DNA of 15,274 nt, taken from the NCBI GenBank assembly GCA_007131625.1, contig SLQC01000128.1, positions 1 through 15,274 of the forward strand, in the 5' to 3' direction. The DNA is from Balneolales bacterium (lineage in GTDB: Bacteria; Bacteroidota; Rhodothermia; Balneolales; Natronogracilivirgulaceae). The notes under the pieces are model-generated. The model was not told the origin of the DNA. It was given only the letters and a program-made list of their open reading frames with translations, and made no database searches. Positions 1 to 7,506 of the stretch are shown here, piece after piece; position 1 is the first letter of the stretch, and the number at the start of each line of letters is the position of its first letter. The position numbers and the translations under genes were made by a program.

Positions 1-1
1 C

Positions 2-712
2 GTAAATAAAAGGTACCCTGTTAAAGGGCTGGTTGCTTCCGGAGATTATCATCATGTCGAACAACAACTGCTGCCTCCGGAATTCCGAAGCCACACCCCC
101 TCGTATTGGGAAAAACGGACGATGGCTCCATCAACTCTTCTATTCTATGTCGGATTTGACCGGACCATACCCGGTCTGACCCATCACAACCTCTTCTTCG
201 ACGAGGACATGGAGCAGCATTTCAACTCCATCTATATAAAACCGGGTTGGCCAATTAAGCCCCTCTTTTATGTGAATTGCCCCTCGAAAACAGATCCGGT
301 TGTGGCTCCGGCAGAACATGAAAATCTGATGATTCTGATCCCGGTAGCACCCGGGCTTCAAGACAATCCGGATATTCATGAATCGTGGTTTAAGATTGTC
401 TTGCAACGCATGGAAAAACAGCTGGGCCTGAAGCTGAGTCAGCATGTGCTTTTCAAGAAAGCCTTTGGGATTCAGGATTTCAAAAAGGACTATAACTCTT
501 ATAAAGGTAACGCATATGGCCTGGCCAACACACTGAGACAAACCGGCGGACTCAAACCTTCGATGATTCACAAGCAGATTGACAACATGGTATATGCCGG
601 TCATTTGACCCATCCCGGACCCGGCATTCCTCCAGTGTTGATTTCGGGTCGGATGGCAGCTGATCTGCTGACAAACAAATTGCAAATGATTTATGAACAA
701 CATGTTACATAA
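2..712 (+). CDS. crtI: Phytoene desaturase (CrtI family), C-terminal part, cut by window edge
   Basis: FAD-dependent desaturase/isomerase that converts phytoene toward lycopene or neurosporene at the membrane. The frame is open from base 2, well upstream of the first ATG at 122, so the gene enters from outside the window. Translation includes DYHHVEQQLLP near the start, then YWEKRTMAPSTLLFYVGFD, and near the C-terminus the bacterial phytoene desaturase signature (NMVYAGHLTHPGPGIPP followed by LISGR). About 236 residues are present of a family length near 490-500, so the N-terminal Rossmann FAD-binding half is missing only because of the window edge. The 3' end overlaps crtB by 20 bases, which indicates translational coupling in a carotenoid operon. 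Nothing looks damaged. Confidence 0.93.
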   Translation, partial: VNKRYPVKGLVASGDYHHVEQQLLPPEFRSHTPSYWEKRTMAPSTLLFYVGFDRTIPGLTHHNLFFDEDMEQHFNSIYIKPGWPIKPLFYVNCPSKTDPVVAPAEHENLMILIPVAPGLQDNPDIHESWFKIVLQRMEKQLGLKLSQHVLFKKAFGIQDFKKDYNSYKGNAYGLANTLRQTGGLKPSMIHKQIDNMVYAGHLTHPGPGIPPVLISGRMAADLLTNKLQMIYEQHVT

Positions 713-1547
713 CAGGCAAATATACAGTCACATCGCCCGACACACCAGCTGCTTTGTCACACGGCAATACAGCACTTCGTTCTCATTAAGTATTCGCTTG
801 TTGGACCATCACATTCGGGGGGCGATCTATGCGATATACGGGTTTGTCCGGCTTGGTGATGAAATTGTGGACACTTTCATTGACCACGACCGAAAAGCCA
901 TTTTGGAGCAGTTCAGGCAGGAGACGTTCCGGGCGTTGGAATACAGAGTGAGCATGAATCCACTGCTGCACAATTTTCAGGAAACGGTACACAAGTATGA
1001 TATAGATTATGATCTGATTGAAGCTTTTTTCGAAAGCATGGCGATGGATCTGCAGACAAAACAGTTCGAACGCAGCAACTATACAGAGTATATTTACGGT
1101 TCAGCTGAAGTTGTCGGCCTGATGTGTCTGAAGGTGTTTTGCAAAAACAGTCCGGAATCATATCAGGAACTGGAAATTCATGCAAAGCAATTGGGAGCCG
1201 CTTTTCAAAAAGTCAATTTTTTACGTGATATCTCTCAAGACACGAATGAGCTAAACCGGCTTTATTTTCCTCATTTTGGAAACGGGCTAATAGACCGGGC
1301 AGGGCTAAGCCGGATCGTAAAAGAAATCGAATCTGATTTCAAGGATGCTCTTCTGGGAATACGTAAACTGCCATCGAATGCACGTTTCGGAGTCTTACTA
1401 GCCTATGAATACTATCAGCATCTGCTTGAAAAGTTGAAAACATTGTCGCCTGAGAGCATTCAAACTACTCGTATCCGGGTCTCAAACCTCATGAAATTTT
1501 TCCTGTTTTTAAAAACAGCGGTACGATTCAAGCTGAATATCATCTGA
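693..1547 (+). CDS. crtB: Phytoene synthase
   Basis: Squalene/phytoene synthase family enzyme that condenses two geranylgeranyl diphosphates into phytoene, the step before CrtI. Visible family marks are YSTSFSLS (about residues 26-33), the first aspartate-rich motif DEIVD (56-60) within YGFVRLGDEIVDTF, YGSAEVVG (135-142), and the second aspartate-rich motif DISQD (179-183) within FQKVNFLRDISQD. Both magnesium-diphosphate binding motifs are intact. At 284 residues it is slightly shorter than many homologues but complete at both ends. The ATG at 693 lies inside crtI; another in-frame ATG at 702 is possible. Neither has a clear Shine-Dalgarno sequence, which fits a Bacteroidota-like host. It is co-transcribed with crtI and probably with the TPR gene 13 bases downstream. 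Confidence 0.95.
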   Translation: MNNMLHNRQIYSHIARHTSCFVTRQYSTSFSLSIRLLDHHIRGAIYAIYGFVRLGDEIVDTFIDHDRKAILEQFRQETFRALEYRVSMNPLLHNFQETVHKYDIDYDLIEAFFESMAMDLQTKQFERSNYTEYIYGSAEVVGLMCLKVFCKNSPESYQELEIHAKQLGAAFQKVNFLRDISQDTNELNRLYFPHFGNGLIDRAGLSRIVKEIESDFKDALLGIRKLPSNARFGVLLAYEYYQHLLEKLKTLSPESIQTTRIRVSNLMKFFLFLKTAVRFKLNII

Positions 1548-1560
1548 CAATTATCCAACT

Positions 1561-2346
1561 ATGGTTTCAATTGTAACTGCTATTATTATTGCCTTTTCAA
1601 TGATCATGAATCTCCAGGAACATGACAACCTCACGGGTGAGGAGGAAACGAAAAAACTGTCCGGAATAATCACTGAAATTGAAGAGGCGATTGGCCAACT
1701 CGATAAAGCGCGACTTGTCCAGCTCTACCATAGAATCGTTCCGCTGGCTGAATCTACAGATCCGGTTATTGAAAAATATGCCCACTATTATACCGGTTAT
1801 ATCCACTACCGCCTTGGAACCATGTTTTCGGAAATGAAGCAATCACAGAAAGAGGAATATCTGGATAAAGCTATCAGCCGGATGGAGAAATGTACGGAGC
1901 TTGACCCGGAATTTGCCGAAGCTTATTCCCTCAAAGGTAGCAGTTACGGTGCAAAGATCAGCGGCATGGTTTCGGGAATGCGTTATGGAAGAAGATCCGA
2001 GAATTATATCGAAAAAGGATTGGAACTGGCTCCCGGGAATCCGAGGGTAGTCATGATGAACGGAATCAATACCCTGTATAAACCATCTGTGGTTGGTGGC
2101 GGCGCCGAAAAGGCTGTTGCCGAATTCAAAAAAGCCGGGGATTTTTTTGATTTGTGGTCACCGGATCACGAATTGCATCCGGACTGGGGACAAAATCAAG
2201 TGTACATCTGGCTTGGTATTGCGTATGAGGAATTGGGCAGGCCGGATGATGCGATGAAAGCCTATCATAAATCGCTGGAAATAAACCCGGGCAATGCATG
2301 GGTCAACCGGTTTATACTGCCGAAACTGAAATCAGAAATGCCATAA
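1561..2346 (+). CDS. Tetratricopeptide-repeat protein
   Basis: 261-residue helical-repeat protein. TPR-like units are visible around CTELDPEFAEAYSLKGSSYG (about residues 112-131), GLELAPGNPRVVMMNG (153-168), and most clearly the last unit VYIWLGIAYEELGRPDDAM followed by KSLEINPGNAWV (219-250). A stretch PSVVGGGAEKAVAEFKKA lies between units. The N-terminus (MVSIVTAIIIAFSMIM) is hydrophobic and could be a signal peptide or anchor, suggesting the domain lies in the periplasm or on the membrane. It starts 13 bases after crtB on the same strand, so it is probably in the carotenoid operon. A role in that pathway is only a guess from position; TPR domains usually mediate protein-protein contact. 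I do not recognise a named family. Confidence 0.8.
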   Translation: MVSIVTAIIIAFSMIMNLQEHDNLTGEEETKKLSGIITEIEEAIGQLDKARLVQLYHRIVPLAESTDPVIEKYAHYYTGYIHYRLGTMFSEMKQSQKEEYLDKAISRMEKCTELDPEFAEAYSLKGSSYGAKISGMVSGMRYGRRSENYIEKGLELAPGNPRVVMMNGINTLYKPSVVGGGAEKAVAEFKKAGDFFDLWSPDHELHPDWGQNQVYIWLGIAYEELGRPDDAMKAYHKSLEINPGNAWVNRFILPKLKSEMP

Positions 2347-2609
2347 CAGCCAGCTTTCACAAACACGGCATGCAGAAGGGTGATGTTCACCTCTCCGGTT
2401 GCCAGATATATATCCCAGTTGATCATAGTCTGCGGGTAACAACCCGACTAACAATCAGCCGTACCCAAAAGATCATTAATAATATTTGTCAAGTTGATGA
2501 ATGTATCGGCAAGTTAAATGGTATCAATAGTTTTTATATATTGCAGATAGTTGAAAATGGCACTTTGTGTCCGGTCAAAAATGTTCCTTTAAGATATCCT
2601 ATAAGATAA

Positions 2610-3056
2610 ATGAGACTTTGGTCTATACATCCAGGCTACCTGGATTCAAAAGGATTGGTTGCGTTATGGAGGGAAGGTCTCCTTGCTCATAATGTGTTAT
2701 TTGGTAATACAAAAGGGTACAGAAATCATCCTCAGTTACATCGATTTAAAAAAACAGCCAATCCTGTTGGAGCTATTGCAAGTTATCTTGCTTATATAGC
2801 CGATGAGGCTGATAGGAGAAACTATAATTTTAACAGGACGAAGATTGCCGGGAATAAGTTTACCTCAAAAATTCCCGTTAGCGAAGGGCAGATTGCCTAT
2901 GAGTTTAACCATCTGCTAAACAAGCTTGGAAAGAGGGATGCCGTTTTATATGAGGAGCTTAAAACGATTCGTGAGATTAAACTTCATCCGATATTCCAAA
3001 AAGTTGACGGGAGCATAGAAGGCTGGGAAGTTATTGATCGGGCTGCATCGAAGTAA
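2610..3056 (+). CDS. Pyrimidine dimer DNA glycosylase / endonuclease V-like protein
   Basis: 148-residue protein matching the small bacterial family related to T4 endonuclease V (Pfam Pyr_excise as I recall it). The family-typical opening is MRLWSIHPGYLDSKGLVALW, then REGLLAHNVLFGNTKGYRNHP, a central YLAYIADEADRRNYNF, and a C-terminal WEVID. The expected role is base-excision repair of UV photoproducts: glycosylase plus AP-lyase action at cyclobutane pyrimidine dimers. T4 endonuclease V uses the alpha-amine of Thr2; here residue 2 is Arg, so activity cannot be assumed. The gene stands alone, 263 bases after the TPR gene, with no obvious Shine-Dalgarno sequence before ATG 2610. The gap 2347-2609 shows no convincing gene or terminator. 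Length and ends look complete. Confidence 0.82.
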   Translation: MRLWSIHPGYLDSKGLVALWREGLLAHNVLFGNTKGYRNHPQLHRFKKTANPVGAIASYLAYIADEADRRNYNFNRTKIAGNKFTSKIPVSEGQIAYEFNHLLNKLGKRDAVLYEELKTIREIKLHPIFQKVDGSIEGWEVIDRAASK

Positions 3057-3061
3057 TTCAC

Positions 3062-3229
3062 ATGATCTTTCTGGGTGGTCTCGCCCTGTTTTACTACGAA
3101 GACGGACAGCTCATTCAGGATGACCGGATGCCGTTTTATATACCAGCTGCTGCAATAACATACCGGTTGCGCTGGCTGGTTACCCAGGAGCAAGGAACTT
3201 ACTTCAGGTACCTGCCCAGCCAACCATAA
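3062..3229 (+). CDS. Possible small membrane ORF, 55 codons, unrecognised
   Basis: An ATG five bases after the endonuclease V-like stop opens a 55-residue frame. It has a hydrophobic start (MIFLGGLALFYY), a charged stretch (EDGQLIQDD) and a second semi-hydrophobic segment (PFYIPAAAITYRLRWLV). The last 31 bases overlap the 3' end of the minus-strand S9 peptidase remnant, so the final dozen residues are probably not native. It could be a small membrane protein co-transcribed with the repair gene, a fragment of a larger lost gene, or a chance frame. No family was recognised and no ribosome binding site is clear. Confidence 0.2.
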   Translation: MIFLGGLALFYYEDGQLIQDDRMPFYIPAAAITYRLRWLVTQEQGTYFRYLPSQP

Positions 3230-3700
3230 AACTCACGGTGACACAGCAGGCTGTTTTGGGGCGAGTGGCGGTCGTAGCTCACCGGGCGCGGCTCATCCCA
3301 GTATGCCCCGCCGAGATCGAAATTCACAAAGAACATCTCTTCGGTCGATCCGTACATGGTCTCGAGATGGAACACACCGGCATGGGAGATGAAGCTGCTG
3401 AACCGGCCCCAATGGTTGCCTGCCAGCCAGAACACGGAGTAGCCTCCGAAACTTGCGCCAACCACTCCAAGACGCTCTTCATCAACATAGGGCTCGGTTT
3501 TAACGTCATCGATGGCGCTGAGCAGATCCTGCATGGCTTGCCCCCCAGTCGCCGCTGATCTGACGGTTCTACTCCTCGCCGAAGGATGGGAGCCCGCGTC
3601 GGTTGGGCGCCACTACCACATAGCCGGCGTTGGCCATCACCTGGAAATTCCAGCGGTAAGAGAAGAACTGGTGGAAATTTCCAACCATTCGCACATTATG
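3199..3700 (-). pseudogene. S9 family (prolyl oligopeptidase/DPP-like) peptidase remnant
   Basis: Minus-strand remnant of a serine peptidase catalytic domain. From upstream it reads NFHQFFSYRWNFQVMANAGY, VVVAPNRRGLPSFGEE, an in-frame TAG (3569-3571) where the family has Trp, then NRQISGDWG. The frame then changes at the C6 run 3541-3546; about two bases are missing. It continues MQDLLSAIDDVKTEPYVDEE and the nucleophile motif GASFGGYS. After RHSPQN it jumps straight to SLLCHREFYGWLGRYLK, which resembles the extreme C-terminus of this family. The stretch that should carry the catalytic Asp and His is therefore deleted. No N-terminal propeller is visible upstream of about 3700. Nonsense codon, frameshift and deletion together make this a dead gene. 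Confidence 0.85.
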
Positions 3701-3804
3701 GCGGATTGAAAACGAAGGATTCGGGCTGCAAATGCGTCTGAACTACAAGCATCGTTACAATATCAGGGAACACTAACGTTGAAACTGATGTTCTCCATCG
3801 CAAC

Positions 3805-3840
3805 TTCTCATTTGATATTATGTTCTCATCTGATATTATG
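3805..3840 (+). repeat. Two tandem 18-bp units just upstream of the ABC ATPase gene
   Basis: Units 3805-3822 and 3823-3840 read TTCTCATYTGATATTATG and differ at one base. They end two bases before the ATG at 3843. TTTG at 3811-3814 followed after 19 bases by TATTATGT resembles the Bacteroidota promoter pattern (TTTG / TAnnTTTG), but the leader would then be almost absent, so a promoter role is only a possibility. Confidence 0.7.
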
Positions 3841-3842
3841 TT

Positions 3843-4661
3843 ATGACAAATCCCCATATCACAGAACCCCGCATCCCGGACAAACCTTATCCAGGCAATT
3901 CTCGTGCAGGCAAACCTCATCCAGGCAATCCACAACCTGACAACCCTCATGCGGGCAATCATACGATTCTGAACGCAGATAGTCTTGTTAAAAGCTACAA
4001 GGAGGGCGAAAAGGAACGCATGGTGCTGGATCACCTCTCCCTGTCGGTAGCACAGGACGACATGGTGGTTTTACTGGGACGCTCCGGATCCGGTAAAAGT
4101 ACGCTTTTGAATCTTTTGAGCGGCATCGACCGCCCCGACAAGGGATCTGTGACGATAAGCGGACACAACATCACCAGACTTGATGAAAAACAGCGAACGC
4201 TCTTTCGCCGTGCTCATATCGGTTTCGTATTCCAATCTTTCAACCTGATTCCGACGCTCACCGTCCTGGAGAATATCATGCTTCCCATGGAATTGAATGG
4301 ATTTGGAGACCGTCGCAAACACGATGCCGCCCGCAATTACCTCGATGAGGTGGGACTCCTGGACCGGTCCGACACCTACCCTGACCGGCTGTCCGGCGGT
4401 GAACAGCAGCGTGTCGCCATTGCCAGGGCGGTGGCTCACGAACCCCGCCTTATTCTGGCCGATGAACCGACCGGGAATCTCGACTATAAAACCGGCTCTC
4501 ACGTCACCGGAATTTTCCATCAGCTGGCAAAAAAGACCGGCAGCACCGTCATCATTGCCACGCATGATCAAAACATGCGTCGGTTTGCGGATCACATCTA
4601 TCTTTTCAATGAAGGAACCATCCACTCTGCCGGTGATATGAGTGAACAAGCGGACGCATGA
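3843..4661 (+). CDS. ABC transporter ATP-binding protein, LolD/MacB type
   Basis: Cytoplasmic ATPase that would drive the FtsX-type permease encoded next. Visible motifs are Walker A GRSGSGKST (residues 79-87), Q-loop Gln131 in FVFQSFNLIPTLTV, signature LSGGEQQ (183-189), Walker B LILADE (203-208) followed by PTGNLD, and the switch His241 in IIATHD. All catalytic elements are intact, and the FNLIPTLT / DEPTGNLD pattern is that of the MacB/LolD/FtsE clade. At 272 residues it is about 40 longer than usual: residues 1-41 are a hydrophilic Pro/Asn/His/Gly-rich tail encoded by a 30-bp repeat. The ABC core begins near ILNADSLVKSY, so translation might begin later, though no good in-frame start exists there. 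It overlaps the permease by four bases (ATGA). Confidence 0.94.
   Translation: MTNPHITEPRIPDKPYPGNSRAGKPHPGNPQPDNPHAGNHTILNADSLVKSYKEGEKERMVLDHLSLSVAQDDMVVLLGRSGSGKSTLLNLLSGIDRPDKGSVTISGHNITRLDEKQRTLFRRAHIGFVFQSFNLIPTLTVLENIMLPMELNGFGDRRKHDAARNYLDEVGLLDRSDTYPDRLSGGEQQRVAIARAVAHEPRLILADEPTGNLDYKTGSHVTGIFHQLAKKTGSTVIIATHDQNMRRFADHIYLFNEGTIHSAGDMSEQADA
3882..3962 (+). repeat. 30-bp coding minisatellite in the ATPase N-terminus (2.7 units)
   Basis: Imperfect tandem units lie at 3882-3911, 3912-3941 and a partial unit at 3942-3962. They encode KPYPGNSRAG, KPHPGNPQPD and NPHAGNH. The period is a multiple of three, so copy-number change would keep the frame and only alter the length of the N-terminal tail. 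Confidence 0.8.
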
Positions 4662-7294
4662 TGCCATCAAGAACGACATTTACATCGGGATATATTTCGG
4701 GATTGCTTTGGCGCTCTGGCATCCGCTACCATTTCCGGCGTCCTTGGCTCTACGCCCTTTCGGTGATTGGCATCGCTCTGGGTGTTGCCGTTGTAGTATC
4801 GATCGACCTTGCCAACAACAGTGCCAAAAAAGCGTTCCTGATGTCCACCGAGTCGGTGACCGGAGCCGCAACCCATCAGATAAACGGCACCGGGAGGCGT
4901 CTGGATGAAGAGGTATACCGAACCCTTCGAACCGAACTCGGGATTCGAAAATCGGCTCCCGTCATAGAAGGTTATGCGTCCAAACCGGATCTTTCCAGGA
5001 CCTTTCAGGTACTTGGAGTCGATCCGCTCGCCGAGGAACACTTCAGAAGCTTTTCCAGCCAGCAAGCCGGCATCGAGTTATCCACCTTCATGAGTGGTGA
5101 GATCACCGGATTTCTCTCCGAAACCACAGCAGAAGCGCTTCAGACTGCTCCCGGTGACACTCTGGAACTGATAGCGGGAGGAAGGCCCTATCCCCTTCTG
5201 GTCGCCGGCCTTATCCAAACCAAAGACAAATACAGCAGGCAGGCTCTTGAAAATCTGATCATTGTTGACATCAGCACGGCTCAAATCATGTTCGGGATGG
5301 AAGGGCATCTGAGTCGGATTGACCTCATCCTTCCGGATGATGAAGCCGGCCGGCCGGGGCTGTTGAGGCGTGCATATCCGGAACCATCATCCACCCGGAC
5401 GGGAAGTTCCACGGATACGGCCGAGCGCCTGGAGGCGATGCTGCCGGATGGGATTTCGGTTGTCCGCTCCGGGTCCCGCACAGAGACCGTGGCGCAGATG
5501 ACCCGGGCGTTTGAACTGAATCTTCAGTCACTCAGCATGCTTGCGCTTCTGGTAGGCATGTTCCTCATATACAACACCATCACATTCACCGTAGTCCAGC
5601 GTCGCCCGCTGATCGGCCGTCTGCGTGCGCTAGGAGTGACCCGCGGGGAAATTCTGCGAATGATACTCGGCGAGGCTTTCATCATCGGACTACCGGGAAC
5701 GATTCTCGGTTTGACCGGCGGCATCCTGCTGGCCCAGTTTCTGTTGCAGTTTGTGACCCAAACAATAAACGACCTCTATTTCGTGGTTTCGGTGCAACAG
5801 GTGGCCATAGCGCCGCTGACACTTCTCAAGGGCATGTTGCTGGGCGTCGGAGCGACTCTGCTCGCCTCCCTCTGGCCGGCACGAGAAGCCGCCCGCGCCC
5901 CGGTGCGCATCGTCCTTCAACGCTCGGAAAAAGACGCCCTGCTGAAAAAAAACATTCCGATACTCTCGCTAACCGGACTCCTCGCCATACTGGCAGGAAT
6001 CGGATCCCTGTTTCTGCCAGAAGAAACCATTATCAGCGGGTATCTTTCGCTGCTGCTAATTATCATCGGTTTCTCCCTTGTGGTTCCCCTGCTGATCTCT
6101 ATTCTGGCATCGCTGCTCCACCCGTTGGCCGGTCTGGCATTTGGGCTGCCCGGACGAATGGCGGTGCGCGGAGTGGTTGCCGACCTGGGACGAACATCCG
6201 TCGCCACATCCGCCCTTGTGATAGCGGTGGCGGCAGCTATCGGAGTCGGATTGATGGTCGACAGTTTCCGGGTTACCGTAGATTCCTGGCTGAAATCACA
6301 GCTTCAAGCCGATATCTATATACAGGCACCTGGATTCTCCACCCGTGAGCCGGATGCGGGACTGAATCCCGAACTTATCACCCTGCTGCGGGAAGCGCCC
6401 GGTGTAAGCGGGTCACATAGTGTCCAGAGGACCGAAGTTCAGACCAGCCAGGGGGTCGATCGCCTAACGGTCGTTGAAACCGACCGCGAATCCACCCGGT
6501 CTTATCAACTCAGGAAAAGCGACCCCGGCCTGTGGAACCGTTTTGACAATGAACCTGTTCTTCTGGCCACTGAATCCTATGCTTTCAGGAACGGTGTTAC
6601 GGTCGGTGACACCATTGTCATAATCACCGACCGGGGTGATCAGGATTTTGTGATTCTTGGTATCTACTATGATTACTCATCCGATACCGGCCTTCTGACC
6701 ATGAGCCGGATGGTCTACGACCGGTTCTTTCAAAACAAAATCATTTCGGGCCTGGCCCTTTATACTGATGATGGCACCATTGTAGAGACACTGATGTCCG
6801 AGCTCCGTGAGCGCTCCGCCGGCATCCAGAACGTCATCATCCAGTCGAACCAGGGGCTGCGCGAAGCATCTCTTGAGATATTTGACCGCACCTTCACCGT
6901 TACCATTGTGATGAGGTTTCTCGCCGTGCTGGTGGCATTCATCGGTGTGCTCAGCGCCTTGATGGCCCTGCAGTTTGAGCGATCCCGGGATATGGCGGTA
7001 TTGCGTGCCAGTGGATTGACACCCGCCCAGCTTTGGGGCCTTGTTACCGGCCAAACCGGTGTCATGGGATTCATGGCGGGCCTGCTCTCCATTCCCCTGG
7101 GAGTCGTGATGGCCGCTATACTCGTCTATGTCATAAACCTCCGGTCCTTCGGATGGACACTGCAGTTTCAAATCACCCCGGAAATGCTGATTCAGGCCAT
7201 GCTGGTTGCTGTCACGGCTGCCATCCTTGCCGGACTCTATCCCTCGTGGAAAATCACAAAAACTAATCCCGCCGACGCTCTTCGGGATGAATAA
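4658..7294 (+). CDS. ABC transporter permease with two FtsX domains (LolE/MacB-like, 878 aa)
   Basis: Inner-membrane permease partner of the preceding ATPase. One membrane segment lies near the N-terminus (about residues 30-50), followed by a large extracytoplasmic MacB-PCD-like domain (about 50-285). A first FtsX bundle lies at about 288-312, 337-365 and 388-410, then two further segments (about 433-455, 465-490), one at 511-532, a second extracytoplasmic domain (about 540-745) and a last FtsX bundle (about 748-770, 800-826, 845-862). This duplicated layout of about 800-880 residues is typical of lipoprotein or lipid export permeases paired with a lipocalin-like partner. The ATG at 4658 overlaps the ATPase stop as ATGA, indicating translational coupling. 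The open frame has no damage. The substrate is not readable from sequence. Confidence 0.92.
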   Translation: MMPSRTTFTSGYISGLLWRSGIRYHFRRPWLYALSVIGIALGVAVVVSIDLANNSAKKAFLMSTESVTGAATHQINGTGRRLDEEVYRTLRTELGIRKSAPVIEGYASKPDLSRTFQVLGVDPLAEEHFRSFSSQQAGIELSTFMSGEITGFLSETTAEALQTAPGDTLELIAGGRPYPLLVAGLIQTKDKYSRQALENLIIVDISTAQIMFGMEGHLSRIDLILPDDEAGRPGLLRRAYPEPSSTRTGSSTDTAERLEAMLPDGISVVRSGSRTETVAQMTRAFELNLQSLSMLALLVGMFLIYNTITFTVVQRRPLIGRLRALGVTRGEILRMILGEAFIIGLPGTILGLTGGILLAQFLLQFVTQTINDLYFVVSVQQVAIAPLTLLKGMLLGVGATLLASLWPAREAARAPVRIVLQRSEKDALLKKNIPILSLTGLLAILAGIGSLFLPEETIISGYLSLLLIIIGFSLVVPLLISILASLLHPLAGLAFGLPGRMAVRGVVADLGRTSVATSALVIAVAAAIGVGLMVDSFRVTVDSWLKSQLQADIYIQAPGFSTREPDAGLNPELITLLREAPGVSGSHSVQRTEVQTSQGVDRLTVVETDRESTRSYQLRKSDPGLWNRFDNEPVLLATESYAFRNGVTVGDTIVIITDRGDQDFVILGIYYDYSSDTGLLTMSRMVYDRFFQNKIISGLALYTDDGTIVETLMSELRERSAGIQNVIIQSNQGLREASLEIFDRTFTVTIVMRFLAVLVAFIGVLSALMALQFERSRDMAVLRASGLTPAQLWGLVTGQTGVMGFMAGLLSIPLGVVMAAILVYVINLRSFGWTLQFQITPEMLIQAMLVAVTAAILAGLYPSWKITKTNPADALRDE

Positions 7295-7412
7295 CAAAAA
7301 CTACTACCCCGATTATGACACCACATTCGTGCCTTGCTGCAATACCCATTGCGGGCAAACCATGTCAAATGGAAACAATCTGACTCTGCGACTGAATATA
7401 GCCGTTGCCTGA
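7287..7412 (+). CDS. Possible 41-codon leader ORF, perhaps the former start of the lipocalin gene
   Basis: An ATG inside the permease stop region (ATGAATAA, 8-base overlap) opens a frame running to TGA 7410-7412. The peptide begins MNNKNYYPDYDTTF, has three Cys in CCNTHC, and ends MSNGNNLTLRLNIAVA. SNGNNLTLR is repeated in the frame leading into the lipocalin gene, because the encoding DNA is duplicated. The coupled ATG mirrors the ATPase-permease junction. The downstream gene may once have started here and been cut off by the out-of-frame duplication. It may also be a chance frame. Confidence 0.25.
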   Translation: MNNKNYYPDYDTTFVPCCNTHCGQTMSNGNNLTLRLNIAVA

Positions 7413-7459
7413 TACATCAAGGAAACCCCTGTCAAATGGAAACAATCTGACTCTGCGAC
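7363..7459 (+). repeat. Perfect 30-bp direct repeat flanking a 37-bp spacer
   Basis: Copies at 7363-7392 and 7430-7459 are identical over 30 bases, starting TGTCAAATGG and ending CTCTGCGAC. Their 67-bp offset is not a multiple of three. The first copy is preceded by A (giving ATG) and the second by C (giving CTG), so only the first supplies an ATG start. Confidence 0.9.
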
Positions 7460-7506
7460 CCCTGACTCTGCGACATCTGATTATGCGACACCTGACTCTG
7501 CTTATG
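7447..7506 (+). repeat. 15-bp tandem repeats at the lipocalin gene start
   Basis: Four units at 7447-7461, 7462-7476, 7477-7491 and 7492-7506 follow the pattern CTGACTCTGCGACNN with increasing divergence. In frame they give LTLRP, LTLRH, LIMRH and LTLLM, the last running into the hydrophobic membrane segment of the lipocalin-like protein. Confidence 0.85.

Noticed and set aside
2298..2609. Open frame overlapping the end of the TPR gene and running to the endonuclease V-like start
   Set aside because: It begins inside the TPR coding sequence in another frame, composition is not protein-like, and no family pattern is visible.
3238..3709. Plus-strand open frames across the S9 peptidase region
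   Set aside because: They are antisense shadows of the peptidase remnant, whose minus-strand reading has clear motifs such as GASFGGYS.
4071..4679. Long minus-strand frame opposite the ABC ATPase
   Set aside because: Shadow of a gene with complete Walker and signature motifs; the antisense translation has no recognisable pattern.
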